Assembly (NCBI GenBank): GCA_035647615.1
Contig: DASRND010000025.1
Location: 104,664 to 168,663 of the forward strand
DNA: 64,000 nt
From: Bacteroidales bacterium
GTDB lineage: Bacteria > Bacteroidota > Bacteroidia > Bacteroidales > 4484-276
Direction: 5' to 3'
Positions 59,837 through 64,000 of the stretch are shown here, piece by piece. A model generated the notes under the pieces. That model worked only from the letters and a program-made list of their open reading frames with translations. It did no database searches and was not told the origin of the DNA. A program made the translations under genes and the position numbers. The first letter of the stretch is position 1, and every line of letters begins with the position of its first letter.

Positions 59837-62128
59837 TTACTCTTGTTTTAAACACTGTTCGATATAATATTCATAACCTACCTGGATGCCCAACTCAGCG
59901 GATTTTTGCCAGTCGGAGCAGGCTTTGTCCATTTGTCCGGTCACCTCATAGGTGATGCCGCGGTTAAGATACGCAAATCCATAGTCGGGTCGTAGCCCGA
60001 TAGCTTTGTCGTAATCGTCGATGGCGGCCTGATAATCGTTTAACTTAAAATATGCGTTTCCGCGATTGTTGTAAGCAAACACATAATCGGGATTGATGTC
60101 GATGGCAGCCGTAAAATCGTCGGCAGCCTCCTGGAATTGTTCCATTTGAAAAAGCACATTCCCGCGATTATTGTAAGCATAAAAAAACTGAGGATTATAA
60201 TTAATAGCTAAAGTGTATTGCACCACTGCTTCGGGAAATTGTGCGAGCCCCATGAGCGCGCGGCCTTTGTAAAACCAGGCTTTGTCGTTGGGTTGCAGCG
60301 ATAGCACGATGTCGAAATCGGCGATGGCTTCTTCAAATTTAGCCTGATTTAATTTTATAAATCCGCTGTTGAAATAGGCATCTACAAAAGAAGAATCGCG
60401 CGCGATGGCTTCTCTAAACTTCTGCAATGCGCCGGTGAGGTCGCTGTCGTAGTATCGGCGCAGTCCTTCGTTATAAAGGGCGTTGCTTGCATCGTTAAAA
60501 CCAGCACCGGAATTGCTCTGGCCTGGCAAAGCATCTATGTCCAAAGTTTCAGGATCGTTGCTATCGGAAGTAGCCGCAGGGATGCTATCGTTAAGATAGA
60601 GTTGGTCGATCTCTTCAATCTTCAATGCCGGATACTTCTTTTCGGGCGCCAGCTCCAACGCTTGGGCGTAATGCTCTTTGGCGTTTTTGTAGGCTTTTAT
60701 GCTGTAATAATAATCAGCTGTTGAAACCAGTTGGTCGTAAGATTTTGCTTTTGGAACAGGAGCCGGCTTTATTTCTTGCTCAAGCAAATTAAGCTGTGTT
60801 TCGGGATATCTTTTGGAAGGGTCGGTCTGCTGCGCCATCCGATAATATTCGCGTGCGTTGGTTTTTTCGTTGGCACGGAAAGCTTGGTCGGCACGGTCGA
60901 TCCAATAAAAATAATCCTTTGCCGGCTCTGTGGATTTCGATGAAGGCTCCGTTTCGACTGGAGTGGGTTTCGTTTCCACAATTGAAATCGTATGCGGAGC
61001 GGCGGGTTCAATCGCTACAGGTTCCGGTTGGCTTTCGGGTTTGGTGGGTTCTACAATTTCTTCCGAAAAATTCCGTGCCACCGACATATCCGCGAAAGCG
61101 CCTTCCAGATCACCCAGCTCGGTGCGGGCAGCGCCACGGTTCAGATAATCCTGCCGCTGCGGTGCCAGCTCAATAGCCCGGTTGTAGGCGGTTATTGCAG
61201 CTTCATAATTTTTTTTATTAAAATTAACAGCACCCAGATAACTGTATGCCTCACCGTTGTTGGCATCGATAGCAACAGCTTGTTGTAGCAACGGAAACGC
61301 TTCATCGGCTTGTCCCTCGGCTATCTTTCGGCTGGCCTGATCCAGATAATGCTGCGCCAGCAATGCGCTCACATCCTGATAAAGCTCCTTTGCTGATTCG
61401 TCAAAACCCACAGTATCAATGGCGTTGTGTTGTTGGGTAGCTTTGCTGGTTTGGCTGGTGGCCAAAAGGACTTTTACAATGTAGAGTACGGCTCCGCTTT
61501 CGGGCTGCAGCTGTTGCGCACGACTAAAATTATTGGTCGCAGCCACATAATCGGCATTGTCATAAAATATCAATCCTTTTTGTATGTAGGCTTTCGCGAA
61601 ATTGGGATCGAGCAGGATGGCTTCATTAAAACTATCAAAAGCTGCGTCAGTTTTTTTCTGCGACAGCAAAATCATTCCTTGCTCATAATATTGATCAGCC
61701 AAAGCTGATTGCACCGAAAGGGCTTCTGCGTTGTCAGCGTCCGGCGAAACGCCCGCCAGCGCAAGGTCGCGACGGGCAGCTTCCATGTTTCCAAGTTTCA
61801 TCTGCACTTCGGCGCGTTGCAGGTAAAGTGGCTGTGATGGCTCCAGCGCTAAGGCTGTATCAAAATAGGCGTATGCTTTCGCAAAATCTTCTTGTTGGTA
61901 ATAAATGTCACCGGATTTGGCGAAAGCCCCTGCATATTGCGGGTCGATGGCAATGGCACGCTGTAACAATTTCAGCGCTTCGTCGGCATTACCCGCACTG
62001 TCGGCTGTGGCAGCCTGAGCCGTAAGGCGCACAGCCAGTTGCCGGTAGGCAGCGGCTTCATCGCTCACCTGACCCCAGAGCAGCGAGGTAAAAAATAAAA
62101 ACCCGATAAATAAAATGTTTCGTTTCAT
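59837..62128 (-). CDS. Large tetratricopeptide repeat protein, exported
   Basis: Exported protein of 763 residues with many TPR units. The signal peptide is about 1-20 (ending LLWGQ). TPRs occur around 25-130, 145-235, 255-360, 410-510 and 565-755, e.g. ALKLLQRAIAIDPQYAGAFAKSGDIYY and AIDINPDYVFAYNNRGNAYFKL. Pro-rich linkers sit between (PTKPESQPEPVAIEPAAPH near 375). A scaffold role for protein complexes is likely, in the periplasm or outer membrane; no enzyme domain is found. The minus-strand -7 element TAATTTTG is at 62136-62143, just 8 bases before the ATG, so the transcript is nearly leaderless. It may be co-transcribed with dnaN. Confidence 0.87.
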   Translation of the reverse strand: MKRNILFIGFLFFTSLLWGQVSDEAAAYRQLAVRLTAQAATADSAGNADEALKLLQRAIAIDPQYAGAFAKSGDIYYQQEDFAKAYAYFDTALALEPSQPLYLQRAEVQMKLGNMEAARRDLALAGVSPDADNAEALSVQSALADQYYEQGMILLSQKKTDAAFDSFNEAILLDPNFAKAYIQKGLIFYDNADYVAATNNFSRAQQLQPESGAVLYIVKVLLATSQTSKATQQHNAIDTVGFDESAKELYQDVSALLAQHYLDQASRKIAEGQADEAFPLLQQAVAIDANNGEAYSYLGAVNFNKKNYEAAITAYNRAIELAPQRQDYLNRGAARTELGDLEGAFADMSVARNFSEEIVEPTKPESQPEPVAIEPAAPHTISIVETKPTPVETEPSSKSTEPAKDYFYWIDRADQAFRANEKTNAREYYRMAQQTDPSKRYPETQLNLLEQEIKPAPVPKAKSYDQLVSTADYYYSIKAYKNAKEHYAQALELAPEKKYPALKIEEIDQLYLNDSIPAATSDSNDPETLDIDALPGQSNSGAGFNDASNALYNEGLRRYYDSDLTGALQKFREAIARDSSFVDAYFNSGFIKLNQAKFEEAIADFDIVLSLQPNDKAWFYKGRALMGLAQFPEAVVQYTLAINYNPQFFYAYNNRGNVLFQMEQFQEAADDFTAAIDINPDYVFAYNNRGNAYFKLNDYQAAIDDYDKAIGLRPDYGFAYLNRGITYEVTGQMDKACSDWQKSAELGIQVGYEYYIEQCLKQE

Positions 62129-62135
62129 TGTCTGG

Positions 62136-62143
62136 CAAAATTA
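62136..62143 (-). promoter_or_regulatory. -7 element for the TPR gene
   Basis: On the minus strand TAATTTTG, matching TAnnTTTG, 8 bases before the ATG, implying a very short leader. Confidence 0.45.
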
Positions 62144-62286
62144 ATGAAATGAGGCAAAGTGCATAGCTTTAATTTATTAAAATGTTGTCAACGATTTTAA
62201 AACGCTTTCTTATGGTCGGGATTTGTCGTTTGTTTGACGATTTCATGTTTTATTAATATTTCGTTCGATTGATCATACAAAAAAAT

Positions 62287-62294
62287 TAATTTTG
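62287..62294 (+). promoter_or_regulatory. -7 element for the beta-helix gene
   Basis: TAATTTTG, matching TAnnTTTG, 19 bases before the ATG at 62314. Confidence 0.5.
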
Positions 62295-62313
62295 TATTAA
62301 ACACAAAAAAATC

Positions 62314-63855
62314 ATGAAAACAATTCTCTACACTTTCATTTTTCTGATGATGAGCCAAATACTTACGGCTCAAATCCTGCATGTGCCACAACAATATCCC
62401 ACGGTTCAAAGCGGAATAGATGCTGCACAAGCCGGCGACACGGTGCTGGTGGCGTCGGGCACCTATTATGAGGCTATTAATTTCAATGGCAAAAGCATAA
62501 CCGTTGCCTCCCTTTACCTCACTACCGCTGACACTGCCATGATTTCGGAAACCATCCTTAAACCGGATTCGTTATTCCCTTTCTCGTCAATTATAAGTTT
62601 TCAGAATAACGAAACCCGGCAGTCGGTTTTATGCGGTTTTACCATAAGGGATAACAACAGAGCCTGGTTTGGTAATGGAATCAAGTGCCATCATTCCAGT
62701 CCTACACTCACCAATCTGAAGATTGTTAATAATCATGCGGCTTACGATGGCGGCGGAATATTTTGTTCCGATACAGCCAGCCCTTTGATAGCCCATGTGG
62801 AGCTTTTAGGAAATTCGTGTAGTTATCACGGAGGAGCAATTTATTGTAAATCATTTTCAAATCCTGAATTATTTGATGTAACATTCAAAGGAAATACAAG
62901 TTGGATGGAAGGTGGTGCAGGCTTATTCTGCACGGAATTTTGCAAGCCGATACTCGAAAATGTAATTTTCTCCACTGATACATCAGCTCAGAACGGCAGC
63001 GCTATAACCTGTATCCAATCCGATATTACCATACGCAATGCATTGATCATTGGTAATCATGCATACCTCGAGGACCGTGGCAGTGCAATAGCGTTGATGG
63101 ATAACAGCACCGGAAACTTCATCAATATTACTATGGTCAATAATACCGGCAATACGCAGGCAGGTGTGTGGTGTTATGGTGGAAGCTCCGCAACTTTTAT
63201 CAATAGCATCTTATTCAATAATGGACCCACCGAGCTATTTTTTGATGAAATGAGTTCGCCGGCAACGCTCATTGTAAGCTACTGCAACATTGCCGGTGGC
63301 CAGGCAGGCGTGGTGCATCCGGATAGTATTACCGTGTACTGGCTCGAAGGAAACATAGATGCCGATCCGGCTTTTGCAGGATCAGGCGCAACACCTTTTG
63401 CGCTAAGCGAATCGTCGCCCTGCATCGATGCAGGAACGGCTGATACCACCGGACTATTGCTGCCCGCCGGCGATCTGCTGATGAACCACCGCATCTGGGA
63501 CGGCAACCACAACGGCACCGCCATCATCGACATGGGCGCCTATGAGTTTGACGCTGCACCACTGGGCTTTTTATCTCCTGAAAATCCGGCAAGGGAAGCC
63601 GCTGCACTCCGGGTTTTCCCAAATCCTGCCAAAGGAAGCTTTGTGGTAGGTTTTGATTTGGAAAAAGCGCAGCAGGTTTCGCTGCAAATCTTTTCGCTCA
63701 CCGGCGTATTGGTACACCAAGTGCCTGCAACACTTTGCGAACAAGGAACCCGGAAAATCACAATAGATATTTCACACCTGCGCCCGGGAATTTATCTACT
63801 TCAGCTAGTGCCGGAAGAAGGGTTTGCAAAGCAGGCAAGGGTGGTGGTTCGGTAA
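62314..63855 (+). CDS. Right-handed beta-helix protein with T9SS sorting domain
   Basis: Exported protein of 513 residues. The signal peptide is about 1-20 (ending LTAQ). A pectin-lyase-like right-handed beta-helix follows (about 22-400): VPQQYPTVQSGIDAAQAGDT, LVASGTYYEAINFNGKSITV, then repeated beta-arc units such as IRDNNRAWFGNGI and LIGNHAYLEDRGSAI. Such folds occur in polysaccharide lyases and in surface repeat proteins of the choice-of-anchor type; I see no catalytic residues set to a known lyase. The end (NPAREAAALRVFPNPAKGSFV...LRPGIYLLQLVPEEG) is a type A T9SS sorting domain. It has a clear promoter. Confidence 0.88.
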   Translation: MKTILYTFIFLMMSQILTAQILHVPQQYPTVQSGIDAAQAGDTVLVASGTYYEAINFNGKSITVASLYLTTADTAMISETILKPDSLFPFSSIISFQNNETRQSVLCGFTIRDNNRAWFGNGIKCHHSSPTLTNLKIVNNHAAYDGGGIFCSDTASPLIAHVELLGNSCSYHGGAIYCKSFSNPELFDVTFKGNTSWMEGGAGLFCTEFCKPILENVIFSTDTSAQNGSAITCIQSDITIRNALIIGNHAYLEDRGSAIALMDNSTGNFINITMVNNTGNTQAGVWCYGGSSATFINSILFNNGPTELFFDEMSSPATLIVSYCNIAGGQAGVVHPDSITVYWLEGNIDADPAFAGSGATPFALSESSPCIDAGTADTTGLLLPAGDLLMNHRIWDGNHNGTAIIDMGAYEFDAAPLGFLSPENPAREAAALRVFPNPAKGSFVVGFDLEKAQQVSLQIFSLTGVLVHQVPATLCEQGTRKITIDISHLRPGIYLLQLVPEEGFAKQARVVVR

Positions 63856-63914
63856 AACCCATCCACAATCGATAAAAATTAATTTTTAAGAATTATTTCC
63901 TTTTCAAAAGACAT

Positions 63915-63945
63915 TTTGTAATCAAGGGGTTTATTCTTACATTTG
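63915..63945 (+). promoter_or_regulatory. Promoter of the gene truncated at the window end
   Basis: TTTG at 63915-63918 and TACATTTG at 63938-63945 with a 19-base spacer, matching the Bacteroidota consensus. The ATG is at 63965. Confidence 0.7.
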
Positions 63946-63964
63946 CTGCTTCAATAGAGTTAGA

Positions 63965-64000
63965 ATGAAAAGTTCATTTTTACATAGCACTGCCCCCCCC
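63965..64000 (+). CDS. Start of an unidentified gene, cut by window end
   Basis: The ATG at 63965 begins MKSSFLHSTAPP and is cut after 12 codons. A good promoter precedes it. The last 8 bases are all C, which may be a sequencing or contig-end effect, or a real homopolymer. No identity can be given. Confidence 0.4.
   Translation, partial: MKSSFLHSTAPP

Noticed and set aside
58688..62128. Replication origin near dnaN
   Set aside because: No dnaA, no DnaA-box cluster and no AT-rich unwinding region; dnaN alone is not enough.

Overview
This window reads as a piece of a Bacteroidota chromosome, most likely a free-living member of class Bacteroidia. Several independent features point there. A TonB-dependent receptor is followed by a DUF4249 lipoprotein. 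Four secreted proteins end in the PNP-type C-terminal sorting domain of the type IX secretion system (T9SS). There is a GldA-type ABC ATPase, two GH92 enzymes, and a cytochrome bd operon led by a DUF4492 gene. Promoters repeatedly carry the Bacteroidota -7 element TAnnTTTG, and Shine-Dalgarno sequences are mostly weak. I see no rRNA, tRNA, CRISPR array, prophage or intact insertion sequence. The window starts inside a gene and ends inside another at a run of C.

Layout. 1-8 kb: partial TonB receptor plus DUF4249 lipoprotein, a PcrA/UvrD helicase and the GTPase TypA. 8-16 kb: a T9SS-exported GH13 amylase with a small lipoprotein gene behind it, an Mpv17-like membrane protein, a lipoprotein, a GYD-domain protein, a WbqC protein, two tandem thioredoxins (one cytosolic, one lipid-anchored) and a stand-alone zinc-ribbon fragment of an IS1595-type transposase. 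16-26 kb: sucD, valS, a DUF4159 protein, rsmE and a 1291-residue T9SS cargo protein. 25.8-29 kb: the cytochrome bd operon DUF4492-cydA-cydB, followed by an unrecorded 41-codon membrane-peptide gene. 29-40 kb: htpG, a TPM-domain protein, an RhlE-type helicase, a translationally coupled SDR and VOC pair, an MFS transporter and an M16 metallopeptidase. 40-51 kb: ppnP, two convergent GH92 mannosidase genes with a UPF0175/DUF3368 toxin-antitoxin pair between them, a glycosylasparaginase, YbaK, a FucP-like sugar transporter and an exported endonuclease/exonuclease/phosphatase-fold protein. 51-64 kb: mutS2, a DUF6132 protein, a YjbR protein, a T9SS cargo, metK, gldA, dnaN, a large TPR protein, a beta-helix T9SS cargo and the start of a truncated gene.

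How the genes fit together. The 40-51 kb block looks like part of a glycoprotein or N-glycan degradation neighbourhood: alpha-mannosidases trim mannose, the glycosylasparaginase cuts the GlcNAc-Asn bond, and a sugar transporter is nearby. It lacks SusC/SusD. The secreted amylase, T9SS cargos, TonB receptor and M16 protease suit a degrader of polymers. The bd oxidase suggests microaerobic or oxygen-scavenging respiration.

Intergenic DNA carries several short dispersed repeat families: a CAAATAAATYTCAA element, GCGCAGAGA elements, an AGATTCTTCTCCG element, GGGTTGSCATCCC units and heptamer arrays. One repeat copy supplies a misleading ATG for the DUF4249 gene. Another sits against a decayed gene fragment upstream of the second GH92. 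I found no clear large undescribed system. The observations most worth following are the small cyd-linked peptide, the repeat-bracketed GH92 gene with its gene remnant, and the domesticated-looking transposase zinc ribbon.
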